Shown here piece after piece: positions 1 through 9,176 of a stretch of 64,000 bases of DNA (its first letter is position 1; every line of letters starts with the position of its first letter). The DNA lies in assembly GCF_004123805.1 (NCBI RefSeq), contig NZ_RWJX01000008.1, positions 27,697 to 91,696 on the forward strand, given 5' to 3'. The notes under the pieces are model-generated. The model saw only the letters and a list, made by a program, of their open reading frames with translations. It was not told the origin of the DNA and did not search any database. A program made the translations under genes and the position numbers. This DNA comes from Cellulomonas endophytica. Its GTDB lineage: Bacteria > Actinomycetota > Actinomycetes > Actinomycetales > Cellulomonadaceae.

Positions 1-453
1 GCCTTCGCCCCGCGGTCGGTGACCCTGCGGCTGGCCGACGAGATCGACGTCAGCCGCGGCGACCTCCTCGCCGCGGCCGACGCCCCCGCCACCGTCACGC
101 AGGACCTCGTCGGGACGGTCTGCTGGGTCGGCGACACGCCGGCCGCGCCGCGCCGGCGGGTGCTCGTGCGCACGGGCACCCGCACCGTCCGCGGCGTGCT
201 CCGGTCGCTCGACGAGCGGCTCGACGTGACGACGCTCGTGCGCGAGCCCTCCCCCGCCACCCTCGAGCTCAACGCCATCGGCCGGGTCACCCTGCGCCTG
301 GCCGAGCCCGTGGCCGTCGACCCCTACGCCCAGCTGCGGCACGGCGGGGCCTTCCTGCTCGTCGACGAGGCCGACGGCATGACGCTGGCCGCGGGCATGG
401 TGGGCGACCCGCTCGCCGTGCGGGGCGGTGCGGCGGCCGGCGGCCGGGCCTGA
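1..453 (+). CDS. cysN: Sulfate adenylyltransferase subunit 1 (CysN), C-terminal part
   Basis: The reading frame is open from the first base of the window and ends at TGA 451-453, so only the last 150 residues are present. The piece matches the third, EF-Tu-like beta-barrel domain of CysN, the GTPase subunit that together with CysD makes adenosine 5'-phosphosulfate from sulfate and ATP in sulfate assimilation. Family-typical traits are the segment with ELNAIGRVTLRLAEP and the closing FLLVDEADGMTLAAGMV, which corresponds to the conserved FI(L)ID...N.T.AAGM end of the family. The GTPase domain lies outside the window. An EF-Tu-like fold in another GTPase is the only alternative; the C-terminal block favours CysN. 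Confidence 0.85.
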   Translation, partial: AFAPRSVTLRLADEIDVSRGDLLAAADAPATVTQDLVGTVCWVGDTPAAPRRRVLVRTGTRTVRGVLRSLDERLDVTTLVREPSPATLELNAIGRVTLRLAEPVAVDPYAQLRHGGAFLLVDEADGMTLAAGMVGDPLAVRGGAAAGGRA

Positions 454-517
454 CGCGGGGGGACGGCCGGCCGGGTGAACCTGCCCCCGTCCTCTCGTCG
501 GGCGGTGCCGGCCCTCC

Positions 518-523
518 TACCGT
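518..523 (+). promoter_or_regulatory. -10 hexamer of a leaderless start
   Basis: TACCGT ends 7 bases before the GTG at 531. That spacing would put the transcription start on the start codon. No Shine-Dalgarno sequence is visible. The same arrangement recurs at many genes in this window. Confidence 0.5.
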
Positions 524-530
524 GTCCGGT

Positions 531-1514
531 GTGCGCCGATCCGTCCGTCCCGTCCCGCCCGTGCTGCGCCGCGGCACGGGCCCGGCCGACCCGGACCTGC
601 CGGTGCTCGACGGCGCCGACGCGGACTGGCTGCGCGCGCGCCTGGTCGCCGAGCTCGGGCGCGCGGGGCTCCCCGGGGCCCGCGCCGACGGCGGGCACGT
701 CACGGCCGCCGACGGCACGCGGTTCGGCCTCGCCGCCCTCGCCACGGCCCTCGTGGCCGCCCCGCGCCTGTCCTGGGGCGCCCGGGTCCGGCGGCACGCG
801 GCCTCCCTCGCGCGCCTGGCCGCCACGGCGCTGCCGGCGACGCCCGACGCGCTGCCCGGGGGCCCGGACGGCCGCGAGGGCCTCGTGGCCCGGGTCGTCG
901 GGGACGACGGCGGGACGCCCGACGCCGACCGCTACGGCCCGGCGCTCGCGCCCGGGCTGCGCGCCGTGGTGTGCCTCGACACCGGCACGGAGGTGCTCGG
1001 CCCCCTGGACCTGGCCCCGCTGGGCGGCTGGGCGGCGGTCGGCCCCCGCGCCCTCGCGGCCCTGCGCGCGCTGCCGCTGCCGGTCGTCCGCACCCTGCGC
1101 ACCGAGGACGGCGACGCCGTGCACGTGCTCGTGAGCGAGGACGTGTTCGGGGCGGGACGGCTGCTCCTGCTCGACGAGGTGCTCGCCGCGACCCTGCGGT
1201 GGGAGCGGCCCGCGCACGGCCTCCTCGTCGCCGTGCCGAACCGCCACGTCGTCGTCGTCCACGCCCTCGAGGAGGCCGCCGCGGTGCCCGCCGCGATGCG
1301 CCTCATGCTCGCGTTCTCCGCCGCCGCCGCGGCCACGGCGGCGCCCGTGAGCCCGGCCGTGTACCACCGCACCCCCGACGGCGCCCTCGAGCGCCTCACG
1401 CACGGGCCCCTCGTCGACGGGCTGCCGGAGGGCTCACGCCTGCCGGCCGTGCTGGCCGCGCTGCCCCACCGTCGCCCGCGGGACGCCGCACCCGGGGGGC
1501 GCGAGGCGGCCTGA
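531..1514 (+). CDS. Uncharacterised protein, 327 aa
   Basis: I do not recognise this protein with confidence. The start is set at GTG 531 because TACCGT sits exactly 7 bases upstream; an in-frame GTG at 522 would add three residues. There is no signal peptide and no convincing membrane segment. The N-terminal half is Arg/Ala rich. Residues about 185-290 look like a compact alpha/beta domain with the patterns RTLRTEDGDAVHVLVSED and LLVAVPNRHVVVVHAL, vaguely like DUF1444/YtpQ proteins, but this is a weak impression. It lies between cysN and a ROK protein on the same strand with separate promoter-like motifs, so no operon function can be inferred. Confidence 0.6.
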   Translation: MRRSVRPVPPVLRRGTGPADPDLPVLDGADADWLRARLVAELGRAGLPGARADGGHVTAADGTRFGLAALATALVAAPRLSWGARVRRHAASLARLAATALPATPDALPGGPDGREGLVARVVGDDGGTPDADRYGPALAPGLRAVVCLDTGTEVLGPLDLAPLGGWAAVGPRALAALRALPLPVVRTLRTEDGDAVHVLVSEDVFGAGRLLLLDEVLAATLRWERPAHGLLVAVPNRHVVVVHALEEAAAVPAAMRLMLAFSAAAAATAAPVSPAVYHRTPDGALERLTHGPLVDGLPEGSRLPAVLAALPHRRPRDAAPGGREAA

Positions 1515-1553
1515 GGCGCCGGCCGCGGGCACCGGCGCCCACGTCGCCCCCGC

Positions 1554-1559
1554 TACCGT
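1554..1559 (+). promoter_or_regulatory. -10 hexamer of a leaderless start
   Basis: TACCGT followed by 6 bases and then GTG 1566. It is the same hexamer as at 518, with no Shine-Dalgarno sequence between. Confidence 0.5.
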
Positions 1560-1565
1560 GCTCCG

Positions 1566-2336
1566 GTGCCCACGCCCGACACCTCCCACCCGTTCACGCT
1601 GGCCGTCGACTGCGGCGGCGGCGGGATCAAGGCCTCCGTGCTCGACGCGGCCGGCACGCTCCACGCGACGCCCGTGCGCGTCCCCACGCCGTACCCGCTC
1701 CCGCCCGAGCGCCTCGTCGAGACGATCGCCGGGATCGCCGGGGGCCTGCCCCGCGCCGACCGCGTCACCGTCGGCATGCCGGGGATGATCCGGCACGGGG
1801 TGGTCGTCGCCACGCCGCACTACGTCACCCGCTCCGGGCCGCGCACCGCGGTCGACCCCGACCTCGTGACGCGGTGGGCGGGCCACGACGTGCGTGCCGC
1901 CGTCGAGGAGCGCCTGGGCGTGCCGGCGCTCGTCCTCAACGACGCCGAGGTGCACGGCGCCGGGGTGGTGTCCGGGACGGGCACGGAGCTCGTCCTCACG
2001 CTGGGGACCGGGCTGGGGTCGGCGCTGTTCGACGGCGGCCGCCTCGCGCCGCACCTGGAGCTGTCCCACGCGCCCCTGCGGTTCGCGTCGACCTACGACT
2101 CCTACGTGGGCCAGACGGAGCGGACGCGCCTGGGCAACGGGCTGTGGAGCCGGCGCGTGCGCCGCGTCGTCGAGGGGCTGCGGCCCGTCTTCTGGTGGGA
2201 CCGGCTCTACCTCGGCGGGGGCAACGCCCGTCAGATCACGCCCGTCGTCCTCGAGCGGCTCGGCGACGACGTCGTCATCGTGCCGAACCAGGCCGGCATC
2301 GTCGGGGGCGTGCGCGCGTGGAGCCTCGTCGGTTGA
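1566..2336 (+). CDS. ROK-family protein, polyphosphate-glucokinase-like
   Basis: The 256-residue protein has the ROK actin-like ATPase layout. A phosphate-1 loop DCGGGGIKAS lies at residues about 15-24, a VGMPGMIRHG segment follows near 73, then LVLNDAEVHGAGVV with the catalytic Asp near 123, and the phosphate-2 loop LTLGTGLGSALF near 140. The closing LYLGGGNARQ is the adenosine-binding motif. These features and the length resemble PpgK, the actinobacterial polyphosphate/ATP glucokinase. However, the first loop reads GGGG instead of GGTG or GGSG, and the usual EFGH substrate region reads ELSH. Sugar phosphorylation is therefore likely, but the substrate and phosphoryl donor are uncertain. Confidence 0.75.
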   Translation: MPTPDTSHPFTLAVDCGGGGIKASVLDAAGTLHATPVRVPTPYPLPPERLVETIAGIAGGLPRADRVTVGMPGMIRHGVVVATPHYVTRSGPRTAVDPDLVTRWAGHDVRAAVEERLGVPALVLNDAEVHGAGVVSGTGTELVLTLGTGLGSALFDGGRLAPHLELSHAPLRFASTYDSYVGQTERTRLGNGLWSRRVRRVVEGLRPVFWWDRLYLGGGNARQITPVVLERLGDDVVIVPNQAGIVGGVRAWSLVG

Positions 2337-2357
2337 CCCCCCGGGCGCCGGGCCACC

Positions 2358-3152
2358 TCAGCCCGTCCCGCCGGGCACGCCGACGGCGTCGAGCACCCGC
2401 GCGGTGCGCGCGGGGGCGTCGCCCGGCACCGGCGGCAGCCCGCCCAGCTCCTCCAGGGCCTCGAGGACCACGCGGTTCACCGCCACGGGGGCGACGAGGC
2501 TGACGAGGTGCGTGGAGCGGCGCACCACCCGCAGGCGGGCGTCCGCGGTGCTGCGGACGAACCGCCGCTCCTCCCCGCGGAAGTGGTCGAAGCGGCCGTT
2601 GACGATCCACACCGGGACCTGCAGGGCCGCCAGGTCCTCGACCGGGCGCAGGCTCCCCACCTCGGCGAGGGCGTCGCCGACGACGTCGAGCGCGAAGCCG
2701 CCCGCACCCGCGTCGTGGGCCGCCTCCGGCGGGAGCACGCGCTCCACCGCCCACCGGTTGAGCGCCTCGCCGCGGTCGGGGAGCCGGGCGATGCCGCGGG
2801 CCAGCAGGCCCCAGCCGGCGACGAGCGGCCGCAGCGGCCGCGTGCTGCACGCCGCCGCCACGACCCCGGCGACCGACCCCGGGTGCCGCGCGGCGTGGGC
2901 CAGCGCGACGTAGCCGCCGAGCGACAGCCCGACGACGAGCGCCCGCCCGCCCAGGCCGGCGACGGCGTCCTCGACCGCCTCCACCGCCGTGACGACCCGG
3001 AAGGCCTCGCCCATCCGCCGGCCGTGGCCCGGCAGGTCCGGCACCGCCACGGGGACCCCCAGGCCCTCGAGCATCTCCCGCTGGACGCGCCACATGGTCC
3101 CGGACGAGCGCAGCCCGTGGACGAGCACGACGGGCAGGGCGGCGGTGGTCAC
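2358..3152 (-). CDS. Alpha/beta hydrolase
   Basis: A 264-residue alpha/beta-hydrolase-fold protein. The oxyanion strand is VVLVHGLRSSGTMW near residue 8, the nucleophile elbow is VGLSLGGYVALAH (Ser near 91), a late acidic segment is WIVNGRFDHF, and the catalytic His is in RSTHLVSL near residue 220. The frame stays open far upstream into the TetR gene, but homology begins at GTG 3152, which also has a CATCCT hexamer 6 bases upstream. It lies 14 bases after the TetR gene on the same strand, so the regulator probably controls it. The substrate is unknown; no signal peptide is visible. Confidence 0.85.
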   Translation of the reverse strand: MTTAALPVVLVHGLRSSGTMWRVQREMLEGLGVPVAVPDLPGHGRRMGEAFRVVTAVEAVEDAVAGLGGRALVVGLSLGGYVALAHAARHPGSVAGVVAAACSTRPLRPLVAGWGLLARGIARLPDRGEALNRWAVERVLPPEAAHDAGAGGFALDVVGDALAEVGSLRPVEDLAALQVPVWIVNGRFDHFRGEERRFVRSTADARLRVVRRSTHLVSLVAPVAVNRVVLEALEELGGLPPVPGDAPARTARVLDAVGVPGGTG

Positions 3153-3158
3153 GGGCCC

Positions 3159-3164
3159 AGGATG
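3159..3164 (-). promoter_or_regulatory. -10 hexamer before the hydrolase start
   Basis: On the minus strand CATCCT stands 6 bases before GTG 3152, just after the tetR stop codon. It could give a leaderless hydrolase transcript separate from tetR read-through. Confidence 0.35.
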
Positions 3165-3166
3165 GC

Positions 3167-3823
3167 TCAGGACCGCATGCCCCGCAGGTAGATCGTCCGT
3201 GCCCGGTCGACGACCTCCGCCGCCGTGCCGGGCGGGAAGCCCTCGACGAGCTGCTCGACGAGCAGGAAGAGCGGCAGCAGGTCGGCGGTGGTGACGTCGG
3301 CGCGCAACGAGCCGTCGGCCTGCGCCCGCTCCACCGGCAGGGCGAAGACCTCGAGCGTCGCGCGCCGCACCGCCGCGAGCCCCTCCAGCCCCTCCCGCGT
3401 CGACCGGATCACGGAGAGCATCCCCGGGATGGAGCGCTGGTCCTCGACCAGGGCCGCGACGGCCACCTCCAGGTGGTCGGCCCAGGTCGGTGCCGACCCG
3501 GGCGCGGACGCCGGCCCTGCGGCACCGGGGCCGGGGTCGGGGCTCGGGCCGGGGTCGGGGCTCGGGCCGGGGTCCGGGTCCGGGCCGGGGTCCGCGGGCC
3601 CCGCGGCCGCGACGAGCGCGGCGATGTCCGCCAGCCGCCGCTCCCAGACCGCCCGCACGAGCGCGGGCCGGTCGGGGAAGTTCCGGTAGAGCGTGCCGCG
3701 GCCGACACCCGCACGGGCGGCGACCCGGCCGAGCGGGACACCGGTGCCCCGCTCGCGGAACTCCTCCTCGGCGGCGCGGATCAGCCGCTCCCGGTTCCGG
3801 CGGGCGTCTCGACGCTGGGACAT
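3167..3823 (-). CDS. TetR-family transcriptional regulator with Pro-Asp-Gly linker
   Basis: The N-terminal 60 residues form a TetR helix-turn-helix: a helix with RERLIRAAEEEFRERG, then VPLGRVAARAGVGRGTLYRNF, the classic recognition helix. The ligand-binding part (about 115-218) is helical and resembles the TetR C-terminal domain of actinobacterial regulators that ends LVEGFPPGT. An unusual low-complexity linker of about 30 residues, made of repeated PGPDPD and PGPSPD units (residues about 75-105), separates the two. The start ATG 3823 follows TACGTT by 6 bases. The downstream hydrolase is the likely target. The ligand is unknown. Confidence 0.88.
   Translation of the reverse strand: MSQRRDARRNRERLIRAAEEEFRERGTGVPLGRVAARAGVGRGTLYRNFPDRPALVRAVWERRLADIAALVAAAGPADPGPDPDPGPSPDPGPSPDPGPGAAGPASAPGSAPTWADHLEVAVAALVEDQRSIPGMLSVIRSTREGLEGLAAVRRATLEVFALPVERAQADGSLRADVTTADLLPLFLLVEQLVEGFPPGTAAEVVDRARTIYLRGMRS
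3533..3600 (+). repeat. 18-base tandem repeat inside tetR
   Basis: Two perfect 18-base units (3533-3550, 3551-3568), a variant unit (3569-3586) and a partial one. They encode the PDPGPS-type linker of the TetR protein. Unit length is a multiple of three, so copy-number change would keep the frame. Confidence 0.9.
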
Positions 3824-3829
3824 CCGTCG

Positions 3830-3835
3830 AACGTA
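3830..3835 (-). promoter_or_regulatory. -10 hexamer of leaderless tetR start
   Basis: TACGTT on the minus strand, 6 bases before ATG 3823, with no Shine-Dalgarno sequence. Confidence 0.5.
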
Positions 3836-3950
3836 GCCCGGCGCGGGCGCCCGGGGCCACCGCCGCCGCCCCGCTCCCGCCCGGACGGCCCAGCGTCACC
3901 ACCCGTCCGGTGCGGGCGGGGGCGCGCCCGGCCGCGGGCTCTGGACGCAC

Positions 3951-3985
3951 GGGGGCCCGGAGCGCACGCGGCGCTCCGGGCCCCC
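3951..3985 (-). terminator. Terminator of the alpha operon
   Basis: A perfect 15-base-pair G/C stem (3951-3965 with 3971-3985, loop ACGCG) begins 30 bases after the rplQ stop codon. There is no T-run, as is common in high-G+C actinobacteria. Confidence 0.85.
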
Positions 3986-4014
3986 GGGGTGGGACGGGCG
4001 TCCCGGTGCTGAGG

Positions 4015-4638
4015 TCAGGCCTTGGCGGTGCCGGCCTCGTCGGCGGTGCCGGCGTCGGTCGCGTCCGCGTCGACCGCGGTGGCGCCGGTCGTCGTCGCCG
4101 CGTCCGTCGTCGTCTCGTCCGTCGCCGCGTCCGTCGTCGTCGCGTCCGTCGTCGTCGCGTCCGTCGTCGTCTCGTCGGTCACGTCGGCGGCCGGGGCCGT
4201 CTCGGCGACCGGCGCGGCGGCGGGGGCCGCCTTCGCGGCGGCACGGGTGGCCTCGCGGACGACGGCCTGCTTCGCCGAGACCGGCTCGAGCACGAGCTCG
4301 ATGACCGCCATGGGGGCGTTGTCGCCCTTGCGCGGACCGATCTTGGTGATGCGCGTGTAGCCGCCCTGGCGCTCGGCGACCGCGGGCGCGATCTCGGTGA
4401 AGAGCTCGTGCACGACGGACTTGTCGCGCACGACCGTCATGACGCGACGGCGGGCGTGCAGGTCGCCGCGCTTGGCGAACGTGACGAGGCGCTCGGCGAG
4501 GGGGCGCAGGCGCTTGGCCTTCGTCTCCGTCGTCGTGATCCGGCGGTGCGCGAAGAGCTGGGTCGCGAGGTTCGCGAGGATCAGCCGCTCGTGCGCCGGG
4601 CCGCCACCGAGGCGGGGACCCTTGGTGGGCGTGGGCAT
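4015..4638 (-). CDS. rplQ: Ribosomal protein L17 with acidic C-terminal tail
   Basis: Residues 1-118 are a complete bacterial L17 ([17 protein letters not shown] start, [22 protein letters not shown] core), a 50S protein near the peptide exit tunnel. The protein is 207 residues, roughly 80 longer than E. coli L17. The extra tail starts as Ala-rich and then consists of repeated T-T-D-A-T-T-T-D-A units with Asp and Glu. An Ala-rich acidic L17 tail occurs in other actinobacteria, but this Thr/Asp repeat is conspicuous. It is the last gene of the alpha operon, 89 bases after rpoA, and is followed by a strong hairpin. Confidence 0.97.
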   Translation of the reverse strand: MPTPTKGPRLGGGPAHERLILANLATQLFAHRRITTTETKAKRLRPLAERLVTFAKRGDLHARRRVMTVVRDKSVVHELFTEIAPAVAERQGGYTRITKIGPRKGDNAPMAVIELVLEPVSAKQAVVREATRAAAKAAPAAAPVAETAPAADVTDETTTDATTTDATTTDAATDETTTDAATTTGATAVDADATDAGTADEAGTAKA

Positions 4639-4727
4639 GGTCTCTCCTTGAGTTCGGGTGGTCGTGCCACGGCCGGGCCCCGGGCCGCCGAGCGGTGCTC
4701 AGCGCCGGGGCCGCGGGCCGCCGGGGG

Positions 4728-5741
4728 TCAGTACTGCTCGTCCTCGGTGAAGTCCACCTCGGCGTCGTAGTCGTACGCGCCGGCGGCGGCCGGGTCGAAG
4801 TCGAGCGGGCTGTCCTTCAGCGAGAGACCGAGCTCGCCGAGCTTCTCCTTGACCTCGGTGATGGACTTCGCACCGAAGTTGCGGATGTCCAGCAGGTCCG
4901 CCTCGGACCGGGCCACGAGCTCGCCCACCGTGTGGATGCCCTCGCGCTTGAGGCAGTTGTACGAGCGGATCGTCAGCTGCAGGTCCTCGATCGGCAGCGC
5001 CAGGTCGGCGGCCAGGGCCGCGTCCGTCGGCGACGGGCCGATCTCGATGCCCTCGGCCTCGACGTTGAGCTCGCGCGCCAGCCCGAACAGCTCGACGAGC
5101 GTCTTGCCGGCGGAGGCGAGGGCGTCGCGCGGCGAGATCGCCGGCTTCGTCTCGACGTCGACGACGAGCTTGTCGAAGTCCGTGCGCTGCTCGACACGCG
5201 TCGCCTCGACCTTGTAGGTCACCTTGAGGACCGGCGAGTAGATCGAGTCGACCGGGATGCGGCCGATCTCGGCGTCGAAGGACTTGTTCTGGCTCGCGGA
5301 GACGTAGCCGCGGCCGCGCTCGACCGTGAGCTCGATCTCGAGCTTGCCCTTGTCGCCCAGCGTGGCGAGGTGCAGGTCGTCGTTGTGCACGACGACGCCC
5401 GCCGGCGGGACGATGTCCGCGGCGGTGACCTTGCCGGCGCCCTGCTTGCGCAGGTACATGACGACCGGCTCGTCGTTCTCCGAGGAGACGACGAGGTTCT
5501 TGATGTTGAGGATGATCTCGGTGACGTCCTCGGTGACCCCGGGGACGGTGGAGAACTCGTGCAGCACGCCGTCGATCCGGATCGACGTGACCGCCGCGCC
5601 GGGGATGGACGACAGGAGCGTCCGGCGCAGCGAGTTGCCGAGCGTGTAGCCGAAGCCCGGCTCCAGCGGCTCGATGGAGAACCGCGAGCGGTGCTCCGAG
5701 ATGACCTCTTCGGTCAGGGTGGGGCGCTGTGCGATCAGCAC
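4728..5741 (-). CDS. rpoA: RNA polymerase alpha subunit
   Basis: The 337-residue protein is full length. The N-terminal assembly domain (1-230) contains [20 protein letters not shown]. The C-terminal domain (about 250-312) contains [18 protein letters not shown] and [16 protein letters not shown], the DNA and activator-binding helices. The tail is acidic. Alpha dimerises and nucleates beta and beta' assembly. It lies between rpsK and rplQ. A strong hairpin precedes it, so it probably also has its own promoter in the 188-base gap after rpsK; no clear -35/-10 pair is visible there. Confidence 0.98.
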   Translation of the reverse strand: MLIAQRPTLTEEVISEHRSRFSIEPLEPGFGYTLGNSLRRTLLSSIPGAAVTSIRIDGVLHEFSTVPGVTEDVTEIILNIKNLVVSSENDEPVVMYLRKQGAGKVTAADIVPPAGVVVHNDDLHLATLGDKGKLEIELTVERGRGYVSASQNKSFDAEIGRIPVDSIYSPVLKVTYKVEATRVEQRTDFDKLVVDVETKPAISPRDALASAGKTLVELFGLARELNVEAEGIEIGPSPTDAALAADLALPIEDLQLTIRSYNCLKREGIHTVGELVARSEADLLDIRNFGAKSITEVKEKLGELGLSLKDSPLDFDPAAAGAYDYDAEVDFTEDEQY

Positions 5742-5876
5742 GGTGGAGATCCTCTCAGCGGGCGTCCGCCATATGACGCCTGCAGTACCACGGTCCGTCC
5801 CGGTCTCGGTCCACCGGGTCGGTGTCGATCAGGGACGCGCCCGCGTGCGGGCCGCCCCGGGGGTGACGCGACGGGA

Positions 5877-5908
5877 CCGCGGCGGTGCACCGGGGTGCAC
5901 CGCCGCGG
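5877..5908 (-). terminator. Hairpin after rpsK
   Basis: A 15-base-pair perfect stem (5877-5891 with 5894-5908) lies 22 bases after the rpsK stop. It separates infA-rpmJ-rpsM-rpsK from rpoA-rplQ or attenuates read-through. Confidence 0.8.
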
Positions 5909-5929
5909 CTCGGGCGTCGGTGGCGTGCG

Positions 5930-6331
5930 TCAGACGCGGCGGCGCTTCGGCGGCCGGCAGCCGTTGTGCGCCTGGGGCGTGACGTCCTGGATCGAGCCGA
6001 CCTCGAGGCCGGTGGCCTGGAGGGAGCGGATCGCGGTCTCGCGGCCGGAGCCGGGACCCTTGACGAAGACGTCGACCTTGCGCATGCCGTGCTCCTGCGC
6101 ACGGCGGGCGGCGGCCTCGGCGGCGAGCTGGGCGGCGAAGGGCGTCGACTTGCGCGAGCCCTTGAAGCCGACCTGGCCGGAGGACGCGGACGCGATGACC
6201 GCGCCGGACGGGTCCGTGATCGAGATGATCGTGTTGTTGAACGTGCTCTTGATGTGCGCCTGGCCGTGGGAGACGTTCTTCTTCTCCTTGCGGCGCGGCT
6301 TGCGCACGGCGGAACGGGTCTTCGGAGGCAT
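5930..6331 (-). CDS. rpsK: Ribosomal protein S11
   Basis: The 133-residue protein is normal in length. It carries the S11 hallmarks: basic N-terminus, [18 protein letters not shown], the [16 protein letters not shown] helix and the [15 protein letters not shown] end. S11 forms the 30S platform and contacts the mRNA exit region. It follows rpsM by 95 bases and is probably co-transcribed from the infA promoter. Confidence 0.98.
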   Translation of the reverse strand: MPPKTRSAVRKPRRKEKKNVSHGQAHIKSTFNNTIISITDPSGAVIASASSGQVGFKGSRKSTPFAAQLAAEAAARRAQEHGMRKVDVFVKGPGSGRETAIRSLQATGLEVGSIQDVTPQAHNGCRPPKRRRV

Positions 6332-6426
6332 GGGCTTCTCTTCTTCTCGGGTCTACGGGTCGAGGGGCTGCGCGGCAGGGGGCGCGGGCGGCGGCGGCGG
6401 ACCCGGGGGTCAGCGCGCCGCGGGCG

Positions 6427-6804
6427 TCACTTGCGCCCGGCCTTCTTCTTGCCGGCGACGGTGCGCTTCGGGCCCTTGCGGGTGCGCGCGTTCGTCTTGG
6501 TGCGCTGGCCGCGCACCGGGAGCCCGCGACGGTGACGCAGACCCTGGTAGTTGCCGATCTCCACCTTGCGGCGGATGTCGGCGGCGACCTCGCGGCGCAG
6601 GTCGCCCTCGAGCTTGTAGCCCTCGAGGTGGTCGCGCAGGGCGACCAGCTCGGCCTCGCCCAGGTCCTTGACCCGGACGTCGGGGCTGATGCCCGTGGCC
6701 GTCAGCGTCTCGGCCGCACGCGTGCGCCCGACGCCGAAGATGTAGGTGAGGGCGATCTCCAGCCGCTTCTCGCGGGGGAGGTCGACTCCGATGAGACGTG
6801 CCAT
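6427..6804 (-). CDS. rpsM: Ribosomal protein S13
   Basis: A 125-residue S13 with [20 protein letters not shown] at the start and the [20 protein letters not shown] motif near residues 90-110, followed by a Lys-rich tail that reaches toward the P-site tRNA. S13 forms the head-to-50S bridge. It lies 196 bases after rpmJ; nothing promoter-like stands out in that gap. Confidence 0.98.
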   Translation of the reverse strand: MARLIGVDLPREKRLEIALTYIFGVGRTRAAETLTATGISPDVRVKDLGEAELVALRDHLEGYKLEGDLRREVAADIRRKVEIGNYQGLRHRRGLPVRGQRTKTNARTRKGPKRTVAGKKKAGRK

Positions 6805-7000
6805 GCGCCTGTGTGCTCCTGGACTGCGCGGAGGTCTCCCGCACCGCCGTCCCGCGTGCTGCGGGCCCCGGCCTCCGACCGGGGGTTCACGCGGGCGCCA
6901 GGGGCGCTCACGTGGGGCGGTGCGCTGTCCGGCCGACGGACCTGGGGTCCGGGGCCGGGTCGTGCGTGCTGCTCGGTGGTGCTGTGCTGCCTGTGCTGCG

Positions 7001-7114
7001 TCAGCCCTGGCGCTGCTTGTGGCGCAGGTTCTCGCAGATGACCTGCACGCGACCGTGCCGGCGGATCACCTTGCACTTGTCGCAGATCTTCTTGACGCTC
7101 GGCTTGACCTTCAT
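7001..7114 (-). CDS. rpmJ: Ribosomal protein L36
   Basis: A 37-residue protein beginning [18 protein letters not shown] and ending NLRHKQRQG. The zinc-ribbon residues Cys11, Cys14 and Cys27 plus the terminal His are present, so this is the zinc-binding form. It lies 62 bases downstream of infA, as in most actinobacteria. Confidence 0.97.
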   Translation of the reverse strand: MKVKPSVKKICDKCKVIRRHGRVQVICENLRHKQRQG

Positions 7115-7176
7115 GGCGATGCCCTTCGCCGCCGTGGTGCCCCCGGTCCGGGGGCGACGGCGTGTGTCGAGGTGGG

Positions 7177-7398
7177 TTACTTGTAGCGGTAGACGATGCG
7201 ACCGCGGGACAGGTCGTACGGGCTCAGCTCGACCACGACCCGGTCCTCGGGGAGGATCCGGATGTAGTGCTGTCGCATCTTGCCCGAGATGTGGGCGAGC
7301 ACCTTGTGACCGTTGGCCAGCTCCACGCGGAACATCGCGTTCGGCAGGGCCTCGACCACGCTGCCCTCGATCTCGATGACGCCGTCCTTCTTCGCCAT
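7177..7398 (-). CDS. infA: Translation initiation factor IF-1
   Basis: A 73-residue OB-fold protein beginning [20 protein letters not shown] and ending [12 protein letters not shown], the usual actinobacterial length. IF-1 occupies the 30S A site during initiation. A strong GGAGG site stands 5 bases before ATG 7398. The gene heads a unit with rpmJ, rpsM and rpsK and has a good promoter at 7583-7611, which leaves a leader of about 180 bases. Confidence 0.98.
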   Translation of the reverse strand: MAKKDGVIEIEGSVVEALPNAMFRVELANGHKVLAHISGKMRQHYIRILPEDRVVVELSPYDLSRGRIVYRYK

Positions 7399-7582
7399 GT
7401 CCTCCGCTAACTCTCTGACGACTCCGACCCGCACGGGTCCGCCCCGGCCGGCGCGGCTGCGCCGGCGGTGGCCGGTCCTGTGGGGGATGCCCCGCCGACC
7501 CGTCGGACCTCGCCGGGGCGAGGAGCAGAGGGGGTCGGCCGACGCGCCTGCCGCTCGGCAGGGCACACGCACCCGACGAAGT

Positions 7583-7611
7583 ACTGTACGCCATCGCACG
7601 CGCAGGACGAA
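7583..7611 (-). promoter_or_regulatory. infA operon promoter
   Basis: On the minus strand TTCGTC (7606-7611), a 17-base spacer, then TACAGT (7583-7588). Transcription would begin near 7576, about 180 bases before infA. Confidence 0.6.
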
Positions 7612-7649
7612 ACGCCCGAGGCCGTCGCGCGCGCGGCCGCGCGGGGTGG

Positions 7650-8504
7650 TCAGGCCAGCGGGGCGACCGTGACGCCCAGCGCGCCGAGGCGCTCCGCCCC
7701 GCCGTCCCGGGCGGTGAGCACCCAGGCGCCGCCCTCGTGCAGCGCCACCGTGTGCTCCCAGTGCACCGCGCGGGAGCCGTCCTCCGTGACGACGGTCCAC
7801 TCGTCGTCGAGGGTCCGCGTGAACCGCTCCCCCCGCACGAGCATGGGCTCGACCGCCAGGCACATCCCGGGGCGCAGCCGCATCGACCGTCCGCGCGCCC
7901 GGTAGTTGAGGACGTCCGGCGGCTGGTGCATCGCCGACCCGATGCCGTGGCCGACGTACTCCTCGACGATGCCGTAGGCGCGGCCGCCGTTGAGCCCGGC
8001 CGCCTGCGCGCGCTCGACCTCCGTCTCGACGGCCTCGCCGACGACGTCGAGACGCTCCCCCGCCGCCAGCCCGCGCGCGAGCGCGGCGATGCCGGCCCAC
8101 ATCGCGGCCTCGCCCGTGCGCACGAGCTCCTCGTCGCCCGCGTCGCCGGTGCCGACGACGACCGTCCGCGCGCTGTCGCCGTGCCACCCGTCGACGACCG
8201 CGCCGCAGTCCACGGAGAGCACGTCGCCGTCGGCGAGCACCCGCTCCCCCGGGATGCCGTGCACGACCTCGTCGTTCACGGAGACGCACACGGTGGCGGG
8301 ATAGCCGAGGTAGCCCAGGAAGGACGGCGTGGCGCCGGCCCCGGCGATGACGCGCGCCGCGACGGCGTCGAGCCCGGCCGTCGTCACCCCGGGCGCGGCG
8401 GCCGCCACCACCGCGTCGAGCGCGTCCGCGACCACGACGCCCGCGCGGCGCATCGTGCGCATCTCGTCGGGACCCTTGTACTCCACCCGCTCGCGTCCGA
8501 ACAC
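7650..8504 (-). CDS. map: Methionine aminopeptidase, type I
   Basis: Removes the initiator Met from nascent proteins. The metal-site motifs are in order: [16 protein letters not shown] with the two Asp ligands, GHGIG with His, AVEPML with Glu, and HWEHTVA with the last Glu. At 284 residues it is the usual actinobacterial type Ia size. I chose GTG 8504 because GGGAGAGG stands just upstream on the minus strand; an in-frame ATG at 8534 would add ten residues overlapping that site. It follows adk, but a hairpin lies between them. Confidence 0.95.
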   Translation of the reverse strand: MFGRERVEYKGPDEMRTMRRAGVVVADALDAVVAAAAPGVTTAGLDAVAARVIAGAGATPSFLGYLGYPATVCVSVNDEVVHGIPGERVLADGDVLSVDCGAVVDGWHGDSARTVVVGTGDAGDEELVRTGEAAMWAGIAALARGLAAGERLDVVGEAVETEVERAQAAGLNGGRAYGIVEEYVGHGIGSAMHQPPDVLNYRARGRSMRLRPGMCLAVEPMLVRGERFTRTLDDEWTVVTEDGSRAVHWEHTVALHEGGAWVLTARDGGAERLGALGVTVAPLA

Positions 8505-8540
8505 GCGTCCGCCTCTCCCGGTCTGTCCCCGCACGACGAC

Positions 8541-8565
8541 GGGCCGGCGGGTGCCCCGCCGGCCC
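8541..8565 (-). terminator. Hairpin between adk and map
   Basis: A 10-base-pair stem (8541-8550 with 8556-8565, loop GTGCC) lies 32 bases after the adk stop and 36 before map. Partial termination is likely. Confidence 0.6.
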
Positions 8566-8597
8566 GGTGCCGTGGCCTGTCGTCCGTCCGCCGCGCC

Positions 8598-9172
<575 letters not shown>

Positions 9173-9176
<4 letters not shown>

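Noticed and set aside
2358..3950. A 530-residue hydrolase starting inside the TetR gene
   Set aside because: The extra N-terminus is the antisense of nothing conserved and overlaps the TetR gene in another frame; homology starts at GTG 3152.
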